A DNA stretch of 64,000 nt from Clostridioides difficile (GTDB lineage: Bacteria > Bacillota > Clostridia > Peptostreptococcales > Peptostreptococcaceae). Location: assembly GCA_012955965.1 (NCBI GenBank), contig JABBZI010000004.1:122497-186496 (forward strand). Direction: 5' to 3'. A program made the position numbers and the translations under genes. Position 1 is the stretch's first letter, and each line of letters starts with the position of its first letter. The notes beneath the pieces were generated by a model, which saw only the letters and a list, made by a program, of their open reading frames with translations, searched no databases and had not been told where the DNA came from. Below are positions 1 to 8,817 of this stretch, piece after piece.

Positions 1-50
1 TCAATTTCACAATAAAAATTAAAAGTATTAAAAACAATATTTACGAATAG

Positions 51-97
51 AAAAGAGTACCCTAAAATACTTTAAAAAGTCATTTCAAGGTACCCTA
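51..97 (-). terminator. Probable intrinsic terminator of the DUF2812 gene
   Basis: On the minus strand GTACC pairs with GGTAC, and the inner part (AAATGACTT against AAGTATTT) continues the stem with one bulge. The hairpin is followed by TCTTTT. It lies 10-50 bases after the stop codon at 104. The stem is AT-rich, so it may be weak. Confidence 0.5.
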
Positions 98-103
98 TCA
101 TAT

Positions 104-655
104 TTATTTAAATTTTTTAAGTCTTAAATAATACATTAGTCTCTTATATAACTGTACTGTATATAAAACTAATAACATAATCTGTAGTACAATAGCAGTT
201 ATAGATACTCCATAACCACTAGATAGATTACTTATTTCAACACATAATAAATATATAAATATTATTACTAATAAAAAGAATATAAATATGTTCATAAACA
301 AAATTGATTTTACTTTATTTTGTTTATCAGAATCACTATATAATTTAGGAGGTACATCTTCATATTCTTTAGACCATACATACCATGAAGATGTCCCCAT
401 AAAGCTGCCAATACTCCTAAACACAAGATTCCAACCTTTTGATTTATTTTCATTGAAATAATTATTTCCTGCATCATAGTAGTAATCAACAGCGTATTTT
501 ATTTTTCTTGTACTTCCTTTATGAAAATAAAATATTCCACCAAGTTTATTTATCTTATATAAATTATATCCCTTCAGTTCCATTTCTTCTAGCCATTTTT
601 CTATCTTATCAGGTGAGCTATACCAGTCAAATTTGAACCTTATTTTCTTTTTCAT
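104..655 (-). CDS. DUF2812 domain membrane protein
   Basis: A 183-residue protein of the DUF2812 family, whose function is unknown. Members are often encoded next to PadR-type regulators, but none is visible here and the window edge is close. About 110 residues of soluble sequence rich in Trp and Tyr come first (motifs FDWYSSP and GWNLV). Two strongly hydrophobic segments follow near the C-terminus, around residues 118-140 and 148-167, and then a basic tail. I chose the ATG at 655 because GGAGAG lies 8 bases upstream. The longer frame opens with a TTG at 685 and has no ribosome binding site. The family call rests on remembered sequence character. Confidence 0.7.
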   Translation of the reverse strand: MKKKIRFKFDWYSSPDKIEKWLEEMELKGYNLYKINKLGGIFYFHKGSTRKIKYAVDYYYDAGNNYFNENKSKGWNLVFRSIGSFMGTSSWYVWSKEYEDVPPKLYSDSDKQNKVKSILFMNIFIFFLLVIIFIYLLCVEISNLSSGYGVSITAIVLQIMLLVLYTVQLYKRLMYYLRLKKFK

Positions 656-759
656 AATACTCACTCTCCAAAATGATATTTTCAAATATCTAAAAAATCT
701 ATTTAAATAATTATATCATTTTGATATTAATTTTAGGTTACAATCAGATATCTAAAAGC

Positions 760-1563
760 TTATTTAAATAACAGCAAGCTAATAGCCATAACACCCATCC
801 CTGCAATCAAACCATAAATAGATAAATGGTGTTCACCATACTCTCTAGCTGATGGCAACAGTTCATCAAGTGATATAAACACCATGATTCCTCCTACAAT
901 CGCAAATACAATTCCAAGAGTTATATCATTTAAGAAATTTCTAAGAAGCGCATACCCAATAATTGCTCCTAATGGCTCAGACATACCAGATAAAAAAGAA
1001 TAATAAAAAGCTTTCTTCTTATCTCCTGTAGCATAATACACTGGTACAGATACAGATATACCTTCTGGTATATTGTGTATAGCTATTGCAATAGCTATTG
1101 GTATAGCTATCGTAACATCGTCAAGAGCTGATATAAATGTAGCTAAACCTTCTGGAAAATTATGAATTGCTATAGCCATTGCTGTAAATATGCCTGTTCT
1201 CAAAAGAGATTTATTTCTTTTGATATTTTGTTCTTCTATATTTTCCATCTTCTTTATCTCATGTGGATTTTCTTCTTGAGGGATTAACTTGTCAATAATT
1301 GCAATGATAGCCATCCCTGCAAAAAAAGCTATTACAGTTGCCCAACTTCCCATTTTCTCTCCCATAGACTTTGTTAAAGCATCTTGTGCTTTAGGAAAAA
1401 TTTCTATCATAGACACATAAATCATAACACCAGCAGAAAATCCTAAACTTATAGAAAGAAACTTCGTATTAGTTTTTTTAGCAAAAAATGCTATACAACT
1501 TCCTATACCTGTAGACAACCCTGCCAATAGTGTTATCAAAAATGCAAACACTACATTATTCAA
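760..1563 (-). CDS. ZIP family divalent metal transporter
   Basis: A 267-residue ZIP (ZupT-like) importer expected to bring Zn2+, Fe2+ or Mn2+ across the cytoplasmic membrane. About eight hydrophobic segments are visible. The two metal-site motifs of the family are intact, AIHNFPEGLATF and IAIHNIPEGISVSVP, with His, Asn, Pro and Glu in the expected order. A charged cytoplasmic loop (KKMENIEEQNIKRNK) separates the N- and C-terminal bundles. The frame is open from a GTG at 1572, but the ribosome binding site AAGGTG would overlap that codon. The TTG at 1563, six bases after AAGGTG, is the better start. A Fur-like box covers the promoter, so iron-dependent control is likely and the substrate may include Fe2+. 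Confidence 0.9.
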   Translation of the reverse strand: MNNVVFAFLITLLAGLSTGIGSCIAFFAKKTNTKFLSISLGFSAGVMIYVSMIEIFPKAQDALTKSMGEKMGSWATVIAFFAGMAIIAIIDKLIPQEENPHEIKKMENIEEQNIKRNKSLLRTGIFTAMAIAIHNFPEGLATFISALDDVTIAIPIAIAIAIHNIPEGISVSVPVYYATGDKKKAFYYSFLSGMSEPLGAIIGYALLRNFLNDITLGIVFAIVGGIMVFISLDELLPSAREYGEHHLSIYGLIAGMGVMAISLLLFK

Positions 1564-1585
1564 ATAAATCACCTTCTTTTTAATT

Positions 1586-1604
1586 GATATTGATTATCAT
1601 TTTC
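1586..1604 (-). promoter_or_regulatory. Fur box upstream of the ZIP transporter
   Basis: On the minus strand GAAAATGATAATCAATATC matches the 19-bp Fur consensus GATAATGATAATCATTATC at 17 of 19 positions. It lies immediately downstream of the predicted -10 element, over the expected transcription start, where a bound repressor would block initiation. Fur is the Fe2+-dependent repressor of iron uptake genes. Confidence 0.75.
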
Positions 1605-1608
1605 TTTT

Positions 1609-1637
1609 ATCCTATCATATATATTTTATATAGTCAA
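1609..1637 (-). promoter_or_regulatory. SigA-type promoter of the ZIP gene
   Basis: TTGACT (1632-1637) and TAGGAT (1609-1614) are separated by 17 bases on the minus strand. The Fur box begins a few bases downstream of the -10 element. Confidence 0.55.
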
Positions 1638-1660
1638 TCCTTATAAAAATTATGGACAAT

Positions 1661-1697
1661 AAAAAAAGCAGAGATATAAACTTAGTCTCTGCTTTTT
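1661..1697 (-). terminator. Intrinsic terminator of the amidohydrolase operon
   Basis: GCAGAGA and TCTCTGC form a 7-bp stem, extended by flanking A/T pairs, followed by a run of T on the minus strand. It lies just after the stop codon of the M20 gene at 1716. Confidence 0.8.
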
Positions 1698-1715
1698 CAT
1701 TATAGTATATTAAAC

Positions 1716-2879
1716 TTATTTATTTAAGAAATCCACTGCATATTGAACATATAAAGCAGTTCCAATTTCTAATGCATCCTCATCTATATTAAAACATCCA
1801 TGATGATGAGGGTAACAAGCTCCTTTTGACTCATTTCTAGCTCCGACAAATGCTAGTGCACCAGGTGCAATATTCATAAATTCAGCCAAATCTTCTGCTC
1901 CAGTTACTTTTTCAAACATTGTTATACATTCTTCTCCAAATAGCTTAATTGCTGCATCTGTTGCTATCTTTGAGCATTCTTTGTTATTTATAACTGCTGG
2001 TGTTAGATATCCATATTCTAATTCAGCATCTGCCCTATATGCTCCTGCTGTAGATTTTGCTATACGCTCTAGAATTGAAGGAATTTGTTTTCTAAGTTCT
2101 GGATTAAATAGTCTTATTGTACCTTCTAAGGTAGCTTCACTTGCTATTACATTAAATCTAGTTCCAGAATTTAAAATTCCAACACTTACAACTAATGGCT
2201 CTAAAGGACTTACTTCTCTACTAACCATAGATTGTAAATTCATAACTATAGCTGAACTTGCAAGTACTGCATCTACCCCTTGATGAGGAAGAGAACCATG
2301 ACCTCCCTTACCTTTTACAGTGATTTTAAAGAAATCTGCAGAAGCCATTCTCGGCCCTTCTTCTACTGATATAGTTCCAGATTCCACATCAGTCCAAAGA
2401 TGTATTCCAAATACACTATCTACACCTTCCATGGCGCCATCTTTAATCATAGCTCTTGCACCTTTACCAACTTCTTCTCCTGGTTGAAAAAATAATTTTA
2501 CAGTTCCATTAATACTATCTTTAATATCATTTAGTACTTTTGCTGCTCCTAAAAGCATTGATGTATGACCATCATGACCACAAGCATGCATAAGTCCTTC
2601 ATTTTTTGATTTATATTCTACATCAGTGCATTCAACAACTTGTAGTGCATCCATGTCGCCTCTAAGTGCTACAGTTTTTCCTGAGTTAGCTCCTTTTATA
2701 GTTGCGATTACACCTGTACCTCCAGCTGATACATATGGTACTCCAATTTTATCAAGTTCTTCTTTGACTCTCTTTGATGTTCTAATTTCTTCCATACTCT
2801 TCTCAGGATTTTCATGAAATTCCCTTCTAAGTTTAATTACATAGTCTTTATAACTTTTTGTTATTTCTTTAATATCCAT
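1716..2879 (-). CDS. M20 family amidohydrolase (N-acyl-amino acid or hippurate hydrolase type)
   Basis: A 387-residue metal-dependent amidohydrolase of the M20D group, which releases an amino acid from N-acyl or N-aryl amides in the cytoplasm. Visible di-metal site features are ALRGDMDAL (residues 71-79), MHACGHDGHT with Cys100 and His102, FQPGEE with Glu135/Glu136, GIHLW with His160, and a C-terminal HHHGCFNIDE. The HGSLPHQGVDAV segment belongs to the dimerisation domain. GGAGG precedes the ATG. The gene follows a membrane transporter by 61 bases, so the pair may import and hydrolyse an acylated amino acid or peptide. The true substrate cannot be told from sequence. Confidence 0.9.
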   Translation of the reverse strand: MDIKEITKSYKDYVIKLRREFHENPEKSMEEIRTSKRVKEELDKIGVPYVSAGGTGVIATIKGANSGKTVALRGDMDALQVVECTDVEYKSKNEGLMHACGHDGHTSMLLGAAKVLNDIKDSINGTVKLFFQPGEEVGKGARAMIKDGAMEGVDSVFGIHLWTDVESGTISVEEGPRMASADFFKITVKGKGGHGSLPHQGVDAVLASSAIVMNLQSMVSREVSPLEPLVVSVGILNSGTRFNVIASEATLEGTIRLFNPELRKQIPSILERIAKSTAGAYRADAELEYGYLTPAVINNKECSKIATDAAIKLFGEECITMFEKVTGAEDLAEFMNIAPGALAFVGARNESKGACYPHHHGCFNIDEDALEIGTALYVQYAVDFLNK

Positions 2880-2940
2880 TCCAGACCTCCAAGTAGTACA
2901 TATTCTTATTATTTAAAATATTTCTTATAATTATTAAATG

Positions 2941-4128
2941 CTATATTAGATTTACAAATATACCTGCTATTACTACAGAAGCTATTGTAACTGTAGTGAA
3001 CCCTCCAACAAGCATCTTTGGAAGCATCTTATCCATTAAGAATTCTTTTTCTTCTGGTGTTTCAGCTAGAGCCTTTACTGCTTCTTCGGTTAATATATAG
3101 TTTGGTGGGAAACCGTAAAGTGCTGTAAGAGAAACTGAAAAAGCCATTTCCTTACTTTCACCTAAAAGTTTACCTACTATAATAGAGAATATCCCCATTC
3201 CTATTACACCAAATATTATGATTCCTACAAGAGGAACTGCCATTTCAGCAAGCATTGCTGGTGTAGCTTTTGCTAAACCTGCAAATATAAAAGCCATTAA
3301 TGATGTCATTAACCATCCAAATGAACCAGATTTGTTAAGAGGTTTTCTATCAACTATTCCAAGTTCTGACGCTATTACACCAAATATTAAACATATAACA
3401 TATCTAGATACGACTTCATGTGTAAGATTTGTAAATTGTACTGCTAACCATGCTACCAATCCTAATCTAAGTATTATCATATATGTTGTATCATACTTTT
3501 CAGGTAAATCTGGAATTATCTTAAATCTACTTTTTTGTTCAGGTACATTCTCAGTTTTTTCTTCAACTTTACTTGTTGTTACTTTTCCACTTCTAAAATC
3601 TGATAAAAGTCTTTTTCCTTCTTTTTTAAGCATTAGTGCTGTAATAGGATAGCCTGCAAATCCTTGTGCAACATACATTAAAATTGCAAGTACTGCCAAA
3701 CTTGCAAGACCTTTTGCTGTAGCAGCATCTGCCATCATTATAGATGCAACTAGTCCTCCAGTAAGAGGAGGTGTAGCTATTACCGCTGTATCCCATCCAA
3801 ATACTACTGTACCTAATGCTAAAGCCCCTACACATATTCCTACTATTCCTGCTAAAGCTATTACGATTGTTTTCCATTGACCTGCTAATTCCTTAATACT
3901 CATCATAGTTCCCATATGTGTTATTAATAAAAGCATTCCCAATTGGGCTAATGGTGTTCCTAAAGCAGCTAAGTCTACTATATTTTCTGGGAAAAAAGTC
4001 CAAAATCCTACTATAAATATAATTGCTGATACAAAAACTGATGGAACAAAAGCTTTAGTTTTTGCTGAAACTACATCTCCTATCGTCAGTGATACTAAAA
4101 CCAGACAAAAAGCTGTTATTGCCTCCAT
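2941..4128 (-). CDS. Polytopic membrane protein, putative transporter
   Basis: A 395-residue integral membrane protein with ten or more hydrophobic segments and one charged cytoplasmic loop in the middle (around residues 185-215, Lys- and Glu-rich). The glycine-rich segment TPPLTGGLVASIMMADAATA resembles the broken helices of carboxylate or glutamate ion-coupled carriers, but I do not recognise a named family with certainty. The start is the ATG at 4128, because GAGGGGG sits 7-8 bases upstream. The longer frame to 4209 adds 27 residues without a ribosome binding site. It is co-directional with the downstream amidohydrolase, which suggests uptake of that enzyme's substrate. That link is inference. 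Confidence 0.65.
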   Translation of the reverse strand: MEAITAFCLVLVSLTIGDVVSAKTKAFVPSVFVSAIIFIVGFWTFFPENIVDLAALGTPLAQLGMLLLITHMGTMMSIKELAGQWKTIVIALAGIVGICVGALALGTVVFGWDTAVIATPPLTGGLVASIMMADAATAKGLASLAVLAILMYVAQGFAGYPITALMLKKEGKRLLSDFRSGKVTTSKVEEKTENVPEQKSRFKIIPDLPEKYDTTYMIILRLGLVAWLAVQFTNLTHEVVSRYVICLIFGVIASELGIVDRKPLNKSGSFGWLMTSLMAFIFAGLAKATPAMLAEMAVPLVGIIIFGVIGMGIFSIIVGKLLGESKEMAFSVSLTALYGFPPNYILTEEAVKALAETPEEKEFLMDKMLPKMLVGGFTTVTIASVVIAGIFVNLI

Positions 4129-4354
4129 ACAAAATCCCCCCTCATAATAAATATATTTGTATACAATGTATGTATAGTTATCCATTATTTTACTACTTTT
4201 GAAAAACATTTCAAGTCAAAATGCGATTTTTTTCATAAAATTCTATAAATTCTATAAATTAAAGTTAGCTTTCTAAATTATTCTTTTCAGAAAAACGTTA
4301 TCCTAATTATTGGCTATTTATCACTATTCTTATAAATCGAATTAATTGTAATTT

Positions 4355-4446
4355 GCAAAAAATAAAACATAGAATACATTTTTTCATAAAACCGCTCATT
4401 AATATAAAATGAATTTGATTTATGAATCTTAATATATTCTATGTTT
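4355..4446 (-). terminator. Long hairpin terminator after the ABC exporter
   Basis: A perfect 12-bp outer stem (AAACATAGAATA at 4365-4376, TATTCTATGTTT at 4435-4446) encloses about 58 bases with a further TCATAAA/TTTATGA pairing. On the minus strand it is followed by TTATTTTTTG, as in an intrinsic terminator. The loop is unusually long. Confidence 0.6.
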
Positions 4447-4489
4447 ATAAATTTGGTGTATATGTTAGTTATTGTATAAAATTTATACA

Positions 4490-6190
4490 CTAGTTATTGT
4501 GTAATCTACTATATACTCCATTTTTATTTACTAACTCCTCATGAGTACCTCTTTCTTCAATTCCTTTATCTGTCAATACTATGATTTCATCGGCATTTTT
4601 TATAGTAGTTAATCTATGTGCAACAACTAAATTTGTTCTATCTTTGCTTAATTCTTCTAAAGACTCTTGAATTTCTCTCTCTGTTACATTGTCTAAAGCA
4701 GATGTGGCCTCATCCAATATTATTATTGGAGGATTCTTTAAAAAGATTCTTGAGATTGATATTCTTTGTTTTTGTCCACCTGATAATTTTACTCCTCTTT
4801 CACCTATATAAGTATCATATCCATCTGGTAGAGTCTTCACAAAATCATGTATTCTCGCCTTTTTAGCTGCTTCTATCATCTCTTCATCTGTAGCATTAGG
4901 GTTTCCACAAAGAATATTATCTCTTATAGTTCCTGTAAATAAAAATACATCTTGTTGAACTATTCCTATATTTTTTCTCAATGATTTTAAACTTACATCT
5001 TTTATACTCTTTCCATCAATTTTTATATCACCCTCATCAAATTCATAAAATCTTGGTAATAGATTACATAATGTAGTCTTTCCTCCTCCAGAAGGTCCAA
5101 CCAATGCTATCGTCTTACCAGCTTTTATGGATAAACTCAAATTATTTAACACTTGAGTTTTATCTTCATAAGTAAAAGATATGTTTTCTATCTCAATATT
5201 ACCTTTTACATTTTCAAGCTCAACAGGATTTTTAACTTCCTTTTGATGGTCTTGCTCCATTATTTCTATAAATCTTTTAAACCCTGTCATACCATTTTGA
5301 TATTGCTCTGTAAAGTTTATCAATTTTTTCATAGGTTGTATAAACATTTTTACATATAATATATATGCAGCAAAATCACCCAGCGTAATTTTTCCAAGAT
5401 AAGTAAAGTAACCTCCAGCGATGACAACTACCCACTCTAAAATATCCATGTATAAGTTCATACCAGAGTAGTATTCTGCCATTACTTTATAAGAATCTTG
5501 TCTTGCTCTTCTAAATAACTTATTACTTCTTACAAACTTATTTAATTCTTCTTTTTCAGTACAAAAAGACTTAGTTACTTTCATACCTGCTATACTGTTT
5601 TCTAAGGTAGCGTTCACATCACCTATAGTGACCCTACTCTTCATAAAAGCAACATTCATTTTATCTTTTTTAGTTATTGCAAACCAAATTATAAATGGTA
5701 ATATAGCAAATATTATGAGAGTAAGAGGAATATTTATATCTATAAGTATAAAGAATGAACCCACTAACATTACTATAGAAATGAATAAATCCTCAGGCCC
5801 ATGATGTGCAAGTTCTGTTATATCCATTAGGTCATTTACTATTCTAGACATAGTTACCCCAGATTTGTTATTATCAAAATACGTATTTGGAAGCCTCTGT
5901 AAATGTGTAAATACTTCATTCCTCATATCGGCTTGCATATCTACACCTATAACATGACCCCAATACTGCATAAAGTAGTTAAGTCCTGCTTTTGCTATGA
6001 ATATAAGTATAAGTGCTACTGCAAAAACTACTAACATTCTTAAATTTTTATTTGGAACAATATCATCCATTATATTTCTAGTTATCATAGGATAAACTAA
6101 ATCACATAAGGAAAATAAAAAAGCTGCTATAAGGTCTAGTGTAAAAATTTTCTTATACGGCTTATAATATTTTATAAATTGTTTTATCAT
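4490..6190 (-). CDS. ABC transporter, fused permease and ATP-binding protein (exporter type)
   Basis: A 566-residue half-transporter with an N-terminal six-helix membrane domain (about residues 1-310) and a C-terminal nucleotide-binding domain. Walker A is GPSGGGKTT, the signature is LSGGQKQR, Walker B is IIILDEATSALD, and the H-loop is VVAHRL, all intact. This is the type-1 exporter layout of MsbA/LmrA-like multidrug or lipid exporters. It has no partner half-transporter nearby, so it probably works as a homodimer. Substrate is unknown. The ATG at 6190 has GGAGGG about 11 bases upstream, a slightly long spacing. A hairpin terminator follows the stop. Confidence 0.9.
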   Translation of the reverse strand: MIKQFIKYYKPYKKIFTLDLIAAFLFSLCDLVYPMITRNIMDDIVPNKNLRMLVVFAVALILIFIAKAGLNYFMQYWGHVIGVDMQADMRNEVFTHLQRLPNTYFDNNKSGVTMSRIVNDLMDITELAHHGPEDLFISIVMLVGSFFILIDINIPLTLIIFAILPFIIWFAITKKDKMNVAFMKSRVTIGDVNATLENSIAGMKVTKSFCTEKEELNKFVRSNKLFRRARQDSYKVMAEYYSGMNLYMDILEWVVVIAGGYFTYLGKITLGDFAAYILYVKMFIQPMKKLINFTEQYQNGMTGFKRFIEIMEQDHQKEVKNPVELENVKGNIEIENISFTYEDKTQVLNNLSLSIKAGKTIALVGPSGGGKTTLCNLLPRFYEFDEGDIKIDGKSIKDVSLKSLRKNIGIVQQDVFLFTGTIRDNILCGNPNATDEEMIEAAKKARIHDFVKTLPDGYDTYIGERGVKLSGGQKQRISISRIFLKNPPIIILDEATSALDNVTEREIQESLEELSKDRTNLVVAHRLTTIKNADEIIVLTDKGIEERGTHEELVNKNGVYSRLHNN

Positions 6191-6337
6191 AAGTATTAAA
6201 TCCCTCCTTCATTGATACTTCTAAAAAATACCCATAAAATAGTATAACATAACAACAATTTTAAATCTTTTATAAACTTACAATATAAATCAATATTTTT
6301 CATAAAATTGAATATTTATGTTGTTAACTATTCCTTT

Positions 6338-6394
6338 AAAACAATATAAAAGAGCTATATCTCTATAAATAAATTCTTACAAAGATACAACTCT
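6338..6394 (-). terminator. Intrinsic terminator of the orphan PTS IIB gene
   Basis: AGAGTTGTATCT pairs along 12 positions (including G-U pairs) with AGATATAGCTCT on the minus strand, followed by TTTATATTGTTTT. It lies just downstream of the stop codon at 6431. Confidence 0.6.
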
Positions 6395-6430
6395 ATATTT
6401 AATACTAAATATTTTTTTACAAATACAAAA

Positions 6431-6706
6431 CTATTTCAGTTCATCTAATATTTTCTTATCTAAAGCAGCTGTATTTATACCTGTTATGTATGCTGTTGCT
6501 TTTATAGCAGGTATATTGTAAGTTGTTGGTAATATAGTAGTAGATACTATTAAATCAGCACCCTCTTGTTTTGTTGCACATTCAGCAATTTTACATTGTA
6601 TAACTTCTGCTTGTATGTTATTTTCTTTAATTAATCTTTCTACTCTATCACAAACTACTGTTGATGTTGCAATTCCTGCCCCACATGCTACTAATATTTT
6701 TTTCAT
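6431..6706 (-). CDS. PTS IIB component, galactitol type (orphan)
   Basis: A 91-residue phosphocarrier of the lactose/galactitol IIB fold. The N-terminal P-loop-like motif CGAGIATSTVV holds the cysteine (Cys8) that receives phosphate from IIA in this family. No IIA, IIC or sugar enzyme gene adjoins it, since the neighbours are mobB and an ABC exporter. It must therefore either serve a IIC encoded elsewhere or have a regulatory role. AGGAGG lies 7 bases before the ATG. The family call is firm and the physiological role is unknown. Confidence 0.85.
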   Translation of the reverse strand: MKKILVACGAGIATSTVVCDRVERLIKENNIQAEVIQCKIAECATKQEGADLIVSTTILPTTYNIPAIKATAYITGINTAALDKKILDELK

Positions 6707-6824
6707 ATTTTTTCCTCCTACAATTTCTTTGATATTTTATAATTCAAAATACGATTGATAAATTTCTCATATCTTTATTTATATAAATAATTATACCATT
6801 TTATATCAAAAGAGTATCTTAAAA

Positions 6825-7358
6825 TTATTCTTTTAATATGTTTTTTATTTCAATATCATTCATACTTAAAATATTATTTTTTATACAATACTCTATATAA
6901 TTTGATATATTTTTATAGTCAATTAAATTAAATTGTTTAATATTTAAATCATATTCTATATCACTAACAATTCCTATCAAATCAGACTTATTTGATAAAA
7001 CATCCTTATATTTATTCTTTCTAGTTATCTCCAATCTTTTAAACCTATAATTTTTATATCCTTCTATAATAATTAAGTCCACATCTCTATACAACTGAAT
7101 CATTTCATATAATGGATTCTTATCTTTTAGTTCTTCAATATATGCAACTCGTTTATCTGATATTATACATACCTTTTTCGCACCAGATTTTCTATGTTTG
7201 TAAGTATCTTTACCTTCTTCATCCATATCAAAGTCATGACATGTATGCTTAATTACTCCAACATTATATCCTTTTTTATTTAATTCTTTTATTATACCTT
7301 CAATTAATGTAGTTTTTCCTACCCCAGAATAGGATACAACTGACAATATATTATACAT
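6825..7358 (-). CDS. mobB: Molybdopterin-guanine dinucleotide biosynthesis protein MobB
   Basis: A 177-residue GTP-binding protein of the MobB family, an accessory factor that helps convert Mo-molybdopterin to its guanine dinucleotide form. The N-terminal P-loop SYSGVGKTTLIEGI is clear. The family segments VIKHTCHDFDMDEEGKDTY and LIIIEGYKNYRFKRLEI are also present. GGAAG lies 8 bases before the ATG. It follows moeA by 23 bases, so the two are one transcription unit. MobA is not in the window. The protein is of typical length. Confidence 0.9.
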   Translation of the reverse strand: MYNILSVVSYSGVGKTTLIEGIIKELNKKGYNVGVIKHTCHDFDMDEEGKDTYKHRKSGAKKVCIISDKRVAYIEELKDKNPLYEMIQLYRDVDLIIIEGYKNYRFKRLEITRKNKYKDVLSNKSDLIGIVSDIEYDLNIKQFNLIDYKNISNYIEYCIKNNILSMNDIEIKNILKE

Positions 7359-7381
7359 AAAATTTACTTCCTTTCATAAAA

Positions 7382-8563
7382 CTATCTAATAACAACATCT
7401 ACTAACTGATTTTCTTTTATTGTTTCGTCCTTTTTTATTTTTATCATACAATTACTTTTCAATGTCGCTGACAGTCTAGCTTTAGCCTCTTTCTTATCAT
7501 TTAACTTTACATATAATTTACCTTCACTTGTATATAATTTTCCACTTACAAATCTATCCTTATTTGAAAGTTTATTAAATTCGCCCTTAAATATGGCTTT
7601 TATATAATGTTCCCTTTTCTTATATGTCAAATACTCAATCACAGGAACCACCACATTATCAAATACCACAATTGCTGCATGCGGATTTCCAGAAAGCCCA
7701 AATAGTAGTTTTTCTCCCAATGTAGCTACATAACAAGCCCCTCCAGGTTTAATGTTTATTTTCCAAAATAACTCTTTCGCACCTATTTTTCTAAATACAT
7801 CTGGAATTAAATCCTTATCTCCAACAGACACACCACCTGTTGTAATTAAAAAATCTACCTTTTGCAACATGTTCTTTACTATTTTTTCTAACTCTAATAT
7901 ATCATCAGAACAATTACATATTGTATCTGCCTCTATGCCAAGTTTTAGAAGTTTTGAATACAATGTATATCTATTACTATCATATATCTTACCATCCTCT
8001 AAATGCTCATTTATATCTTGTAATTCTGTACCTGTATTCAAAATTCCAACTTTTAAATCATCGTACACATCTACTGTAGATATTCCAAGACTTGCTAGTA
8101 TTCCTAATCCATCATACCCTATATCCTGATTTTTATTAATAATCAATTGCCCCTTTTTTATATCCTCACCCTTAAATATATAATTATCATATTCCTTTAA
8201 CTTTACATTTAAAGTTATCACATCATCTACAACAGTTACATCTTCTTTTTTTACTACACAGTTTGCACCCCTTGGTATTTTACCACCAGTCATTATCTTC
8301 ACTGCTTCATTTTTATTTAATACACTGTCAAATACTTCCCCTGCATATAAAGTTCCTATAACCTTTAAGTTTCTATTTTCAGAATTTGCATTATATGCAT
8401 AACCATCGTATGGTGACCTATCAAATGGAGGGCTATCAATTTTTGAATATATATCTTCTGCAACTACTTTATTTACTGCATTCATAAGATTTACTCTCTT
8501 CACCCTACTTATTGGTACAACATTTTCTTCAATAATTTTTATGGCATCTGCTAATTCTATCAT
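7382..8563 (-). CDS. moeA: Molybdopterin molybdenumtransferase MoeA
   Basis: A 393-residue MoeA, which inserts molybdate into adenylylated molybdopterin. Diagnostic segments are PPFDRSPYDGYA near residues 44-55, KIMTGGKIPRGANCVV, and the MoaB/Mog-like domain with ITTGGVSVGDKDLIPDVF and FGLSGNPHAAIVVF. Length is normal. GGGGAG precedes the ATG. With mobB it makes a short cofactor operon, presumably serving a molybdoenzyme such as formate dehydrogenase encoded elsewhere. That last point is inference. Confidence 0.93.
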   Translation of the reverse strand: MIELADAIKIIEENVVPISRVKRVNLMNAVNKVVAEDIYSKIDSPPFDRSPYDGYAYNANSENRNLKVIGTLYAGEVFDSVLNKNEAVKIMTGGKIPRGANCVVKKEDVTVVDDVITLNVKLKEYDNYIFKGEDIKKGQLIINKNQDIGYDGLGILASLGISTVDVYDDLKVGILNTGTELQDINEHLEDGKIYDSNRYTLYSKLLKLGIEADTICNCSDDILELEKIVKNMLQKVDFLITTGGVSVGDKDLIPDVFRKIGAKELFWKINIKPGGACYVATLGEKLLFGLSGNPHAAIVVFDNVVVPVIEYLTYKKREHYIKAIFKGEFNKLSNKDRFVSGKLYTSEGKLYVKLNDKKEAKARLSATLKSNCMIKIKKDETIKENQLVDVVIR

Positions 8564-8749
8564 TTTAAATACTCCCCAATATATTTTTTATTTAAAACAT
8601 TTCAATGTAGTATGTTATAGATTGAAAAATTTAGAAATAATTTTATCTTATATTTAATTATAACTAATTGTTATCTATAAGTGCAGTTCAAATTTAATAA
8701 AGCTTATAAAATTATTTATAACTAATATGTACTAAATTTTATAAATCTT

Positions 8750-8800
8750 ATAAAAAGACTGTTTCCAGCTAGAAATTTACTTCTATCTTGAAACAGTCTT
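8750..8800 (-). terminator. Intrinsic terminator of the lipoprotein gene
   Basis: AAGACTGTTTC (8755-8765) and GAAACAGTCTT (8790-8800) make an 11-bp stem with a further AGATAGAA/TTCTA pairing inside. On the minus strand TTTTTATAAG follows. Confidence 0.8.
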
Positions 8801-8817
8801 GTATGCCTTAGAATCCA

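Noticed and set aside
3626..3877. 83-codon minus frame rich in Arg, Ser and Cys inside the transporter gene
   Set aside because: It is an out-of-frame reading of a hydrophobic membrane protein gene, and the amino acid bias is typical of such shadows.
4129..4209. 27-residue extension of the putative transporter
   Set aside because: GAGGGGG directly upstream of the ATG at 4128 marks the start, and the extension has no such signal.
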